A stretch of DNA of 64,000 bases, from contig NZ_VTWH01000001.1 in assembly GCF_008369445.1 (NCBI RefSeq), positions 310,001 to 374,000 of the forward strand, read 5' to 3'. Position 1 is the stretch's first letter; each line of letters opens with the position of its first letter. This DNA comes from Aureimonas fodinaquatilis (lineage in GTDB: Bacteria > Pseudomonadota > Alphaproteobacteria > Rhizobiales > Rhizobiaceae). Of this stretch, positions 25,161-33,933 are shown one piece after another. The position numbers were made by a program, and so were the translations under genes. The notes under the pieces are model-generated. The model searched no databases. It saw nothing but the letters and a program-made list of their open reading frames with translations, and was not told the DNA's origin.

Positions 25161-25206
25161 GCATTGTCCTGGCGTTAAAACAATTCCGTTTCAACGAGGA
25201 ATGCTC
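25161..25206. repeat. Dispersed palindromic intergenic repeat, copy 3
   Basis: The right arm GTTTCAACGAGGAATGCTC (25188-25206) matches the reverse of the element at 7688, and a degraded left arm lies at 25161-25181 (GCATTGTCCTGGCGTTAAAAC). It is located between the DUF937-like gene and gshA. Confidence 0.65.
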
Positions 25207-25247
25207 TGGTGGAAGATTAAGCCAAATTGTGCCGCTGCCAAGTGGGC

Positions 25248-26621
25248 TTAATAGGTCAGATGTTCAAATAGCCTTCGCATGGATTGGTCCCATTGCGTAC
25301 TATACAGACGCACAAGTTCTTCAGCAGACGTGGTTCCGCGCGCAACAATTTCTTCCAGAGGCGCAAGGAAAAAGCTTTCATCATTGCCTTCTTCGTTCAG
25401 CCTCGCCCTTGCCACAAGACCTTGGCGGGATATGCGCAGAACAGCGCGCGCCACTTCAAGCACATCTGCGTCACGAAAGCGTGTGGCAAGGCCGGAGGTC
25501 GGTACGGCATTTCGCAACGCCTGCACCTCTTCAAATGTCCAGTCGGCAACCAGCGTTTCCACTGCTTCCAGTGCGCCGCCGTCATACAGCAGCCCGGTCC
25601 AGAACGCGGGCAGCGCGCATATGCCGCGCCATGGGCCACCGTCAGCACCCCGCATTTCAATGAAGCGCTTGAGGCGTACATCAGGGAACAGCGTGGAAAG
25701 ATGGTTTGTCCAGTCGCCCATATTGGGCGTGGCATCAGCAACACGCCCTTTGAATGCGCCATCCAGAAACTGCCGAAATGTTACATCAGTGGCGTCGTGG
25801 TAAACACCATCGCGGGTGATGAAATACATCGGCACATCCAGTGCCCATTCAACGTAATCATCATAGCCGAAATCCGGTTTGAAGACGAAAGGCAGAAGGC
25901 CGGAACGCGCATTGTCCACATTGTGCCAAACCGCAGAGCGCCAGGAAACCAGCCCGTTCTTCTTTCCCTCGGTGAAGGGGGAGTTTGCAAACAGTGCAGA
26001 TGCCACAGGCTGCAATTTCATGCCGATCTGCATTTTGCGGCGCATGTCGGCTTCGTCGGAAAAATCCAGATTGACCTGAATTGTGCTGGTTCTGAACATC
26101 ATGTCCAGACCGCGCGTGCCGACCTTCGGCATGTAGGCCTTCATGATTTCATAACGCGATTTCGGCATGACCGGCGTTTCAGCCAGTGTCCAGAGCGGGC
26201 TGGCGCCTATTCCCAGAAACTCGATCCCCAGTTGTTTTGCGGCTTTGCGGACATCGCTCAGATGAGCGTTGGATTCGCGGCAGGTCTCGTGCAGCGTCAG
26301 CAACGGCGCGCCGGAAAGCTCAAACTGGCCGCCCGGTTCCAGCGAAATTGCGCCCTGACCGTTTGGCCCTGCAAGGCCGATAATCCGGCCGCCGTCTACA
26401 ATGGCTTCCCAGCCGGACATGGCCTGCATGGCCTCCAGCAGTTTGTGGATGCCGCGCTCTCCCTCATAGGGAACGGGAGATAGATCTTCGGGGTAGTAGC
26501 CGAATTTTTCGTGCTCTGTGCCAATACGAAATTCGGTGGCCGGCTTCTCACCGCCTCGCAGGTAATCTGCCAGATCGCCCTGGGAGGTGATCGGCGTCAG
26601 GTCGGTCGTGTCACGCGCCAT
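25248..26621 (-). CDS. gshA: Glutamate-cysteine ligase, plant/alphaproteobacterial type
   Basis: A 457-residue enzyme that joins L-glutamate and L-cysteine with ATP in the first step of glutathione synthesis. It belongs to the GCS2 type found in plants and Alphaproteobacteria, shown by FRIGTEHEKFGY near residue 35, the DGGRIIGLAG and SLEPGGQFELSGAP segments, the TSTIQVNLDF stretch and the RFIEMRGADGGPW motif. The full length is present. It is followed, 86 bp away on the same strand, by rsmE, a common arrangement in Hyphomicrobiales. Confidence 0.95.
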   Translation of the reverse strand: MARDTTDLTPITSQGDLADYLRGGEKPATEFRIGTEHEKFGYYPEDLSPVPYEGERGIHKLLEAMQAMSGWEAIVDGGRIIGLAGPNGQGAISLEPGGQFELSGAPLLTLHETCRESNAHLSDVRKAAKQLGIEFLGIGASPLWTLAETPVMPKSRYEIMKAYMPKVGTRGLDMMFRTSTIQVNLDFSDEADMRRKMQIGMKLQPVASALFANSPFTEGKKNGLVSWRSAVWHNVDNARSGLLPFVFKPDFGYDDYVEWALDVPMYFITRDGVYHDATDVTFRQFLDGAFKGRVADATPNMGDWTNHLSTLFPDVRLKRFIEMRGADGGPWRGICALPAFWTGLLYDGGALEAVETLVADWTFEEVQALRNAVPTSGLATRFRDADVLEVARAVLRISRQGLVARARLNEEGNDESFFLAPLEEIVARGTTSAEELVRLYSTQWDQSMRRLFEHLTY

Positions 26622-26707
26622 AGTGTCTCATCCGCTTCCCGCCCCAAGCGGGTGAATCAATTAACGTTGTCATTTCTTGTTTCGCTATTCAGTGCAAGAA
26701 CATTCCT

Positions 26708-27451
26708 TCAGCGCGGCCAGTCACCGGCAACAGCCTGCACAAGCGCAAGTGCGGCAACAGCGGCCGTATCGGCCCGCAATATGCGCGGCCCGAGCGATAT
26801 TGCGGTGACAAACCCGCACCCCGTCAACAGGGTGCGCTCGGTTTGGGAAAAGCCACCTTCGGGCCCTATCAGAACGGCCAGTGGCCGGCCGGCAAAGGGT
26901 GCCAGCAGCTGCTGGGGGCTATGGTCAGCGGCGCGTTCGTCGCAAAATATCAATTGTCGGGACGCATCCCATGATTCGAGCAGTTGCGGCAGCCGAGCCA
27001 TTTCCACACAGTCGGGCACGGCCAGAATGCCGCATTGTTCCGCCGCCTCCTGAGCATTGGCCTGCATGCGCGCAATGTTGATGCGCGGTGCCTGGCAGTG
27101 CTGGGTCATAACGGGTTGCAATCTGCCGGCGCCCATTTCCACTGCCTTCTGCACCATATAATCCAGCCGCGCATGTTTGAGCGGAGCAAACAGATAGTGC
27201 AGGTCAGGCAAAGGCGGCTGCGGGCGCAATTGCACATCCACCCGCAACTCGACCCGCTTTTTCGCCGGTCGGTGAAAGCTGGCGCGCCATTCTCCATCCT
27301 GCCCGTTGAACAGAAGCACGCTCGCGCCTTCTTCAAGCCGCATGACATTGGCCAGATAATTTGCCTGCTCGGGCGAGGCCTCCAGCACGGCAGCGGCAAA
27401 CAGTTTTGCGGGGGTGAACAACCGGGGGGAGCGGAAATCATGATCGGGCAT
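26708..27451 (-). CDS. rsmE: 16S rRNA m3U1498 methyltransferase
   Basis: A 247-residue SPOUT-class methyltransferase that methylates U1498 of 16S rRNA with SAM. It has an N-terminal PUA-like domain (LFTPAKLFAAAVLEASPEQANYL) and the knotted C-terminal catalytic domain with LAVLIGPEGGFS and ISLGPRILRADTA, the cofactor-binding segments. The ATG at 27451 is chosen; residues further upstream do not match the family. It is transcribed away from the glc operon. Confidence 0.95.
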   Translation of the reverse strand: MPDHDFRSPRLFTPAKLFAAAVLEASPEQANYLANVMRLEEGASVLLFNGQDGEWRASFHRPAKKRVELRVDVQLRPQPPLPDLHYLFAPLKHARLDYMVQKAVEMGAGRLQPVMTQHCQAPRINIARMQANAQEAAEQCGILAVPDCVEMARLPQLLESWDASRQLIFCDERAADHSPQQLLAPFAGRPLAVLIGPEGGFSQTERTLLTGCGFVTAISLGPRILRADTAAVAALALVQAVAGDWPR

Positions 27452-27716
27452 TGCGCATTCGCCAAGCTTGTCTTTCTGGATCGCCTGAGGCGATGGAATT
27501 CTTTGATTTGTGGCATTGTCTTGCCGCTGAACCGCAGAGGTTACAACGGAAAAATGCAGCAAGCGGAATCTCACCCGCCTGCCGGGTCGGGTTTATACGA
27601 TCTTGCGGATATTGAAATCCCGTTCCACAGGCCGGAAGTGGGCGAACGTGTTGATAAGGCAATGGACTTCCAACGCCCTAAAGTTTAATTCAATTCTAAT
27701 TCGCACTGAGGGAGAC

Positions 27717-29219
27717 ATGTTGCGTATGACAATTTCCATGCCTCTGCCGAACAAGGAAGTTTTGGCGCGTCGCGCTGGAATTGTTGCCGCCATGCGCGAG
27801 ATAGTGCCGGGCGAAGGCGTGGTGGATGCCACCAATGAAATGCGGGTTTTTGAAACCGATGCGCTGACAGCCTATCGACAACTGCCACTGGTGGTGGTTC
27901 TGCCAGACACCGTGGACCAGGTTGCCGCAGTTCTGAAATATTGCCACGCCAACGACATTCCCGTTGTGCCACGCGGGTCCGGCACATCCTTGTCTGGCGG
28001 TGCTCTGCCGTTGGAAGACGGCGTGCTGCTGGTGCTGTCGCGCTTCAATCGTGTGCTGGATGTGGATTTTGAAAACCGCTGCGCCGTTGTGCAACCGGGT
28101 GTTACCAATCTTGGCATCACGCGGGCGGTGGAGCATGCGGGCTTTTACTATGCGCCGGATCCATCATCGCAGATTGCCTGTTCGATAGGCGGCAACATTG
28201 CCGAGAATTCCGGTGGTGTGCACTGTTTGAAATATGGCCTGACCACCAACAATGTGCTGGGCCTTGAATTTGTAACGGTTGAGGGCGAGGTCGTTCGGCT
28301 GGGCGGCAAGCATCTCGATAGCGAAGGCTATGACCTGCTTGGCCTGATGACTGGCTCAGAGGGGCTTCTGGGCGTGGTGACTGAAGTCACCGTGCGCATT
28401 TTGCAGGCACCGGAAACGGCGCGCGCGGTGTTGATCGGCTTTCCAACCAGCGAACAGGCTGGCGCTGCCGTGGCCGCTATTATTGCCCAGGGCATTATTC
28501 CCGGCGGAATGGAAATGATGGATCGGCCAGCCATTCGGGCCGCTGAAGATTTTGTGCATGCCGGTTATCCGCTGGATGTTGAAGCGTTGCTGATTGTCGA
28601 GCTGGATGGCCCGAAGGCTGAGGTCGATTATCTGCTTGGCGCGGTTGAGGATATTGCCCGTGCCAATGGCGCAACGACCGCGCGAGTTTCCACTTCTGAC
28701 GAGGAGCGGGCGCGCTTCTGGGCTGGACGCAAGGCGGCGTTTCCAGCGGTCGGAAGAATCTCGCCCGACTATCTGTGTATGGATGGCACCATTCCGCGCA
28801 AGGAACTGCCTCGCGTTCTGGCGGGAATGAAGCAATTGTCGGAACACTACCGGCTGGCCGTGGCCAACGTGTTTCATGCCGGAGACGGCAATCTGCACCC
28901 ATTGATTTTGTACGATGCTTCCAGAGATGACGAGTTGCAGCGCGCCGAGGATTTCGGCGCCGATATTTTGCGGCTTTGCGTGGAAGTTGGCGGTGTCCTG
29001 ACCGGTGAGCACGGGGTGGGCATTGAAAAGCGCGATCTGATGCCGGAAATGTTTTCCGAAGATGATCTGCGCCACCAGCAGCGCATCAAATGCGCCTTTG
29101 ACGACAAGCATCTTTTGAACCCGGGCAAGGTGTTTCCTGTGCTGCACCGCTGTGCAGAGCTGGGCCGCATGCATGTGCATCGCGGCCAGGTGCCATTTCC
29201 AGATCTTCCGAGATTTTAA
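27717..29219 (+). CDS. glcD: Glycolate oxidase FAD-linked subunit GlcD
   Basis: A flavoprotein of about 500 residues. The FAD-binding PCMH domain (about 55-230) includes VVPRGSGTSLSGG and the GGNIAENSGGVHCLKYG stretch; the C-terminal FAD-oxidase C domain ends with GEHGVGIEKRDLM and the NPGKVFP terminus. With GlcE and GlcF it oxidises glycolate (and often lactate) to glyoxylate, passing electrons to the respiratory chain at the membrane. The start is ambiguous: ATG at 27717 or 27726, or TTG at 27720, near AGGGAG at 27709-27714. The stop is directly followed by glcE. Confidence 0.95.
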   Translation: MLRMTISMPLPNKEVLARRAGIVAAMREIVPGEGVVDATNEMRVFETDALTAYRQLPLVVVLPDTVDQVAAVLKYCHANDIPVVPRGSGTSLSGGALPLEDGVLLVLSRFNRVLDVDFENRCAVVQPGVTNLGITRAVEHAGFYYAPDPSSQIACSIGGNIAENSGGVHCLKYGLTTNNVLGLEFVTVEGEVVRLGGKHLDSEGYDLLGLMTGSEGLLGVVTEVTVRILQAPETARAVLIGFPTSEQAGAAVAAIIAQGIIPGGMEMMDRPAIRAAEDFVHAGYPLDVEALLIVELDGPKAEVDYLLGAVEDIARANGATTARVSTSDEERARFWAGRKAAFPAVGRISPDYLCMDGTIPRKELPRVLAGMKQLSEHYRLAVANVFHAGDGNLHPLILYDASRDDELQRAEDFGADILRLCVEVGGVLTGEHGVGIEKRDLMPEMFSEDDLRHQQRIKCAFDDKHLLNPGKVFPVLHRCAELGRMHVHRGQVPFPDLPRF

Positions 29220-30428
29220 ATGCAAAGCTTACAACACCAACCGCAGACCGCTGAAGACGTGCGCGACATTGTGCTGGATGCCGTAGCGCAGGCAACACCG
29301 CTTGCCATCGAAGGCACGGGCACAAAGCACTTTCTGGGCAAGCCGGTGCAGGCCGCGGCAACGCTTTCCACCGCTGGCTTGAGCGGCGTTACCCTGTATG
29401 AGCCGGAGGAACTTGTGCTTTCGGCGCGTGCGGGCACGCCCATGGCAGAGATTGAAGCTGTACTGAAAGCACGGGGCCAACGGCTGGAGTTTGAGCCGCT
29501 GGATTACGGGCCACTGCTGGGCCAGCCTGCCGGGCAGGGAACACTGGGCGGTGTTATGTCCTGCAACCTTTCCGGCCCGCGGCGTATCAAGCAGGGCGCG
29601 GCCCGCGACCATATTCTGGGTGTCGGCGCAGTGTCCGGGCGCGGCGAAATCTACAAGGCTGGCGGCCGGGTGGTGAAAAACGTCACGGGTTTTGACCTTT
29701 CCAAGGGCCTCACTGGCGCTTATGGCACATTGTCGGTCCTGACCGATATCACCATCAAGGTTATGCCCGACAGCCAGTCTGAAACCACGCTGTTGTTGCG
29801 TGACATGCAGGATGATGAGGCGATGGGCGCGCTGTCTGCCGCGATGGGCTCCCCCGGGGAAGTTTCAGCCGCGGCGCATCTGCCCTATGGCGTTGCAGGG
29901 CGGGTTCTGGACGGGGCGCTGGGCAAAAATGCCGCCACGCTGATGCGGCTGGAAGGGTTTGGACCGTCGGTCAAGGCGCGCGCCGCCCATCTGGGCGCTG
30001 CATTGGAAAAAGTGGGACGAGTGGAACGTCTGGAAGACGATGAGTCGCGGGCACTTTGGCGCGACGTGCGCGATGTTACGCCCTTTGCGGGGCCAGACCA
30101 TCGTGTCGTGTGGCGGCTTTCTGTCACGCCCACAAGGGCAGCCGATGTTGTGATGGCGCTGCGCATGCACATTGCGGCTGATGCGCTGTATGACTGGCAG
30201 GGCGGCCTGGTGTTTCTGCGGCTGGAACACGGGGTGGAGGCAGAGCGCATTCGAGCGGTGATTGCAGCGCATGGCGGGGGCCATGCCACATTGCTGCGCG
30301 CCAGCATGGATGAACGTCTGACCAATCCTGTTTTTCAACCGCAACCGGCGGCACTGGCCGCTTTGTCTCAGCGGTTGAAGCAACAATTTGACCCAGTGGG
30401 TATTCTAAATCCGGGACGGATGGGCTGA
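29220..30428 (+). CDS. glcE: Glycolate oxidase subunit GlcE
   Basis: A 402-residue protein with a second, shorter FAD-binding domain: ATPLAIEGTGTKHFLGKP near residue 22 and GTLGGVMSCNLSGPRR near 103, followed by DHILGVGAVSGRGE and the VVKNVTGFDLSKGLTGAYGT segment typical of GlcE. Its ATG directly follows the glcD stop, and glcF starts four bases after its own stop, so translation is coupled. It is the electron-transfer partner subunit of GlcD. Confidence 0.94.
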   Translation: MQSLQHQPQTAEDVRDIVLDAVAQATPLAIEGTGTKHFLGKPVQAAATLSTAGLSGVTLYEPEELVLSARAGTPMAEIEAVLKARGQRLEFEPLDYGPLLGQPAGQGTLGGVMSCNLSGPRRIKQGAARDHILGVGAVSGRGEIYKAGGRVVKNVTGFDLSKGLTGAYGTLSVLTDITIKVMPDSQSETTLLLRDMQDDEAMGALSAAMGSPGEVSAAAHLPYGVAGRVLDGALGKNAATLMRLEGFGPSVKARAAHLGAALEKVGRVERLEDDESRALWRDVRDVTPFAGPDHRVVWRLSVTPTRAADVVMALRMHIAADALYDWQGGLVFLRLEHGVEAERIRAVIAAHGGGHATLLRASMDERLTNPVFQPQPAALAALSQRLKQQFDPVGILNPGRMG

Positions 30429-30432
30429 CGAC

Positions 30433-31752
30433 ATGCAGACACATTTTTCGCTTGCCCAGCTCGCCGATCCGGATGTCGCACATTCCGAAACCATTTTGCG
30501 CAAATGCGTGCATTGCGGCTTTTGCACCGCGACCTGCCCCACCTATGTCACTCTGGGCAATGAACTGGACAGTCCACGCGGGCGCATTTACCTGATCAAG
30601 GACATGCTGGAAAATGACCGGCCAGCGGATGACAAGCTTGTCACCCATATAGACCGGTGCCTGTCATGCTTGTCTTGCATGACAACCTGCCCGTCGGGCG
30701 TCAATTACATGCACCTTGTTGACCATGCGCGCGCGCATATTGAGGAAACCTACACAAGGCCTCTGCCTGACAGGCTTACCCGGTTGATGCTGGCAAAAAT
30801 TCTGCCCTATCCAGGCAGGTTCCGCGCGGCGCTTCGGCTGGCCAATCTGGCTCGCCCCTTTGCAGGCATGCTGGAAAGCATTGCCGCGCTGAAGCCTGTG
30901 GGGGCCATGCTGCGTCTTGCGCCTCGCACCGTGCCCGCCGCTTCTGCGATAAACCAGCCTGGCACTCACGCGGCATCCGGCCAGCGGCAGAAACGCGTTG
31001 CACTGTTGCGGGGTTGCGCACAATCCGTGCTGGACCCGGCTATCAACGAAGCGACGGTGCGTTTGCTGACAAGGCTTGGCGTTGAGGTGGTGGTGCCGAA
31101 AGGTGAGGGGTGCTGTGGCTCGCTGACCCACCATATGGGACGCGAGGATGAGGCGCTTGCTTCTGCCCGTCGAAATGTTGATGTCTGGATGCGTGAGGTC
31201 GATAATGGCGGTCTGGATGCCGTGATCATCACGACATCGGGCTGCGGCACGACGATCAAGGACTATGGTCATATGCTGCGGTTGGATCCGGCCTATGCAG
31301 AAAAGGCCGCGCAGGTTTCAAATCTTGCCAGGGACATAACGGAGTTTCTGGCCGGGCTTGCATTGCCGGAGCCGCAAAACCGGGTACAGGCCGTTGTGGC
31401 ATATCATTCGGCATGCTCCATGCAGCATGGTCAGAAGATCACCAAAGCGCCGAAGGACCTTCTGGCAAAGGCCGGGTTTACGGTCCGGGATGTGCCGGAA
31501 GGGCATTTGTGCTGCGGTTCAGCCGGAACGTACAACATGCTGCAGTCTGAAATTTCCGCCCGTCTGAGGGATCGGAAGGTGCGCAATATAGAGAGCGTGC
31601 AGCCAGACATGATTGCGACGGGCAATATTGGGTGCATGACACAGATTGGCACGGGAACCGGCATTCCAGTTGTGCACACGGTGCAACTGCTGGATTGGGC
31701 GTTTGGCGGGGAGCGCCCGAACAGTTTGGTTGGTCAAAGCATTTCCCGTTGA
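30433..31752 (+). CDS. glcF: Glycolate oxidase iron-sulfur subunit GlcF
   Basis: A 439-residue iron-sulfur protein. Two ferredoxin-type [4Fe-4S] motifs are visible: C25, C28, C31, C35 and C76, C79, C82, C86. Two CCG domains carry CCGSLTHH and CCGSAGTYN. It relays electrons from GlcDE to membrane quinones. It is the last gene of the glcDEF operon. The final codons and the stop overlap the first base pairs of a tandem repeat, so this repeat has reached right up to the coding end. Confidence 0.95.
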   Translation: MQTHFSLAQLADPDVAHSETILRKCVHCGFCTATCPTYVTLGNELDSPRGRIYLIKDMLENDRPADDKLVTHIDRCLSCLSCMTTCPSGVNYMHLVDHARAHIEETYTRPLPDRLTRLMLAKILPYPGRFRAALRLANLARPFAGMLESIAALKPVGAMLRLAPRTVPAASAINQPGTHAASGQRQKRVALLRGCAQSVLDPAINEATVRLLTRLGVEVVVPKGEGCCGSLTHHMGREDEALASARRNVDVWMREVDNGGLDAVIITTSGCGTTIKDYGHMLRLDPAYAEKAAQVSNLARDITEFLAGLALPEPQNRVQAVVAYHSACSMQHGQKITKAPKDLLAKAGFTVRDVPEGHLCCGSAGTYNMLQSEISARLRDRKVRNIESVQPDMIATGNIGCMTQIGTGTGIPVVHTVQLLDWAFGGERPNSLVGQSISR

Positions 31753-31880
31753 ACCGAAACGGTTCAACGACAGGACAATGCGAAAAGCAGGAAGCCTTCA
31801 TTTCCCGTTGAACCGAAACGGTTCGACGACAGGACAATGCGAAGAGCGGGAACGCTTCAACGGGAAATGCGAAAGCACAG
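31740..31880. repeat. 59-bp tandem repeat with inverted third copy
   Basis: Unit 1 spans 31740-31798 and unit 2 31799-31857, differing at a few bases. Each contains the dyad GTTGAACCG-AAA-CGGTTCAAC (one base changed in unit 2). After unit 2 an inverted partial arm, TTCAACGGGAAATGCGAA, runs at 31856-31873. The arms resemble the dispersed palindrome family. It overlaps the last codons of glcF and lies between glcF and the convergent L,D-transpeptidase gene, where it may act as a terminator or transcript end. Confidence 0.85.
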
Positions 31881-31885
31881 AGCGT

Positions 31886-32602
31886 TTACCCGCCGAAGAT
31901 CTGGCCCAGGCCACCTGCGGTGCGGCTGCGCCCGGTTTCGGTGTAAACGGCATCGCGGCCGGCTCCGCCGGGACCAATCACCACGACCTTGGTGCCGGGT
32001 GTCACGCTGCCATAAAGGTGTATGACGTCCTCATTCAGCATGCGGATGCAGCCGGAAGACATGTTCTGACCGATGGTCCACGGCTGGTTGGTGCCGTGAA
32101 TGCGGAAGAGTGAATCCTTGCCGCCGCGATACAGGTAAAGTGCCCTTGCACCCAGCGGATTGTCGGGACCGCCTTTCATATAGGCTGGGAGAATGCGGCC
32201 CTTGGCGCGCTCCCTTTCACGCATGCGGGCAGGAGGTGTCCAGCCTGGCCATTCGGCCTTGCGCCCGACCTGCATTGCGCCACCCCAGGAGAACCCTTCT
32301 TTTCCAACACCCACACCATAGCGTGTGGCGCTGTTGTTCCCGTGCACGTGGTAAAGAAATTTTCGATCAGTATCGATGATGATCGTGCCGGGCTTTTCCC
32401 GCGTGGTTAGCGAAACCGACGTGCGGGCAAAGCGGGCATCCGGCTTTGGCATTGTGCGGGTGGCGCGGCTCGTCCGGTCGCTGCTTTCCCAGCGCTGATC
32501 GGCATGATTGAAATGGCGTGTCGCCTGCGCCTGGGCTGGCAAGGCGGTGGCAATTCCTGCCAGGCCGCAGAAGAGAACGGCGGTCAAATACAGTCTGTTC
32601 AT
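31886..32602 (-). CDS. L,D-transpeptidase (YkuD family)
   Basis: A 238-residue exported protein: signal peptide ending near ALPAQAQA (residue 27), linker, then a YkuD domain (about 70-215). The active-site motif IHGTN...SSGCIRM gives His169 and the catalytic Cys185. It forms 3-3 peptidoglycan cross-links or attaches proteins to peptidoglycan in the periplasm. The start codon ATG is at 32602 with a weak ribosome site. Upstream genes also encode envelope proteins. Confidence 0.93.
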   Translation of the reverse strand: MNRLYLTAVLFCGLAGIATALPAQAQATRHFNHADQRWESSDRTSRATRTMPKPDARFARTSVSLTTREKPGTIIIDTDRKFLYHVHGNNSATRYGVGVGKEGFSWGGAMQVGRKAEWPGWTPPARMRERERAKGRILPAYMKGGPDNPLGARALYLYRGGKDSLFRIHGTNQPWTIGQNMSSGCIRMLNEDVIHLYGSVTPGTKVVVIGPGGAGRDAVYTETGRSRTAGGLGQIFGG

Positions 32603-32719
32603 CGAAAATACCCACTCTCTAACGGGGATTATGTTCCAGATGCCAGGCAGTTAAGCATGCACAACTTACAATTGTATTTATTTCAGCCGCGCCGGCACAC
32701 ACCTGCTTTGCCGGTATAA

Positions 32720-33055
32720 CTATGGCTTGAAGCCTGGAGGTCCAGAGACGAATGATCTCGTGCCACTGAAAGAGCCGGTGGGCTGTAATTGGTCTTTGTC
32801 CTTCGGCTTGACTGCCACCGGTACTTTGCCGGTGAAAATGACTGCTTCAGGCTGGTATGGCTTCACAAGGGCGGGTCGGTGATAGCCGGGATTGACGCCA
32901 CTTCCAGGTGAAAGCTGAAGCACTCTTTGCTCCGACACATGCTTTGGCAGGTTCAGACGCTTGCGTTCACCTGCAGCCGCAGGCGCAGCCAGCCATCCAG
33001 CCAGCAAAGCTGCCATCAGCAAATATGCCGTGCCGGAAATTCCCGCTGCTGCCAC
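32720..33055 (-). CDS. Small exported protein, function unknown
   Basis: A 111-residue protein with an apparent signal peptide (hydrophobic stretch to LAAPAAAG near residue 28), then a proline- and lysine-rich mature part with VAVKPKDKDQLQP and a SGPPGFKP terminus. No domain is recognised. The next ATG at residue 14 could also be the start. It lies between the L,D-transpeptidase and DUF2927 genes on the same strand. Confidence 0.55.
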   Translation of the reverse strand: MAAAGISGTAYLLMAALLAGWLAAPAAAGERKRLNLPKHVSEQRVLQLSPGSGVNPGYHRPALVKPYQPEAVIFTGKVPVAVKPKDKDQLQPTGSFSGTRSFVSGPPGFKP

Positions 33056-33126
33056 TTTTGCACCCCTTGCAATTTGTCATTGCGGAAGCACAGTAACACA
33101 CAATATTTATGATAGTATAAATGCAA

Positions 33127-33846
33127 TCAGCGGTTGCGAGCGTCGCGGGCTATAGCTGGAAGCAGTGGGCGCGCCTTTTCCAGAGACATGCCCGGTTTCA
33201 AACGAGTGTCATACAGCATGATCATCAACCGCCGATCATAATCCGTCAATTCACTGTGGCGGCTGTTGTCATTGAAAACGCTTTGCGGCGCGTCCGGATT
33301 CTCGTTCAGTGGCCCCAGCCCCTGCAGGATTTCTTCTATCAGGCAGCGTTCAAACAACCTTTCGCCGCGATCTGACACGATCACCGCTTCTGACCGCTCA
33401 ATACCGCTGCGGGAAAAATGCGCCCGCACCACGCAATTGCCCGGTACTGTCATGAAGGGTGCGCGGTAAACCTTGCGGCCCACGCGCTGGTAATCCTTTT
33501 CATCCACAACATGGACAATGAAATTGGCTCGCTCGCCCGGTCTGGCGATGACGGCCTGCAGGTTTGGAATTTCCCTGTTGATGCGCGCAATGAATGCAGC
33601 GACCGCACTGCTTCGATCAATTGCCGAAGACTGCTCAATGCGGAACCGCACGGGTTTGACATATTTTTTGATGTAGGCGGCATTGCTGAAACGGCCTGTC
33701 ATTTCCGCGCCAAATGCCACCCGCTCAAACCCGGTAATGATCTGGCTGTCCGGTGAGTTGGCCGAAGCGGAAGGTGCTAAAGGCACCAGAAATGCAAAGG
33801 CGAGGGCGGGAAGAAGGGAGAGACGCATCAACAAACAGGCTTTCAT
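33127..33846 (-). CDS. DUF2927 domain exported protein
   Basis: A 239-residue exported protein with an N-terminal signal peptide (LLPALAFAFLVPLAPSASA). The mature part fits DUF2927: VKPVRFRIEQ, a FIVHVVDEKDY strand, and the C-terminal CLIEEILQGLGPLNENP, SVFNDNS and YDRRLMIMLYDTRLKPGM stretches. The domain is found in alphaproteobacterial exported proteins of unknown function and has a zincin-like flavour, but no intact HExxH motif is seen. Same strand as the small exported gene. Confidence 0.78.
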   Translation of the reverse strand: MKACLLMRLSLLPALAFAFLVPLAPSASANSPDSQIITGFERVAFGAEMTGRFSNAAYIKKYVKPVRFRIEQSSAIDRSSAVAAFIARINREIPNLQAVIARPGERANFIVHVVDEKDYQRVGRKVYRAPFMTVPGNCVVRAHFSRSGIERSEAVIVSDRGERLFERCLIEEILQGLGPLNENPDAPQSVFNDNSRHSELTDYDRRLMIMLYDTRLKPGMSLEKARPLLPAIARDARNR

Positions 33847-33933
33847 GGAAGCAGTTTCAGCAAAAGTGCCAAGCGGTTTGCGTTCGAAATTGCGTCAAAA
33901 GATGGCATGCGGGCAATTGATTTGTGCCGCGGG

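Noticed and set aside
25284-26483. Long plus-strand open frame (399 codons)
   Set aside because: It lies antisense to gshA, has no ribosome site or family resemblance, and its residue composition is typical of a shadow frame.
31740-31857. Possible CRISPR array
   Set aside because: Only two head-to-tail 59-bp units without unique spacers and no cas genes; it is a tandem palindrome.
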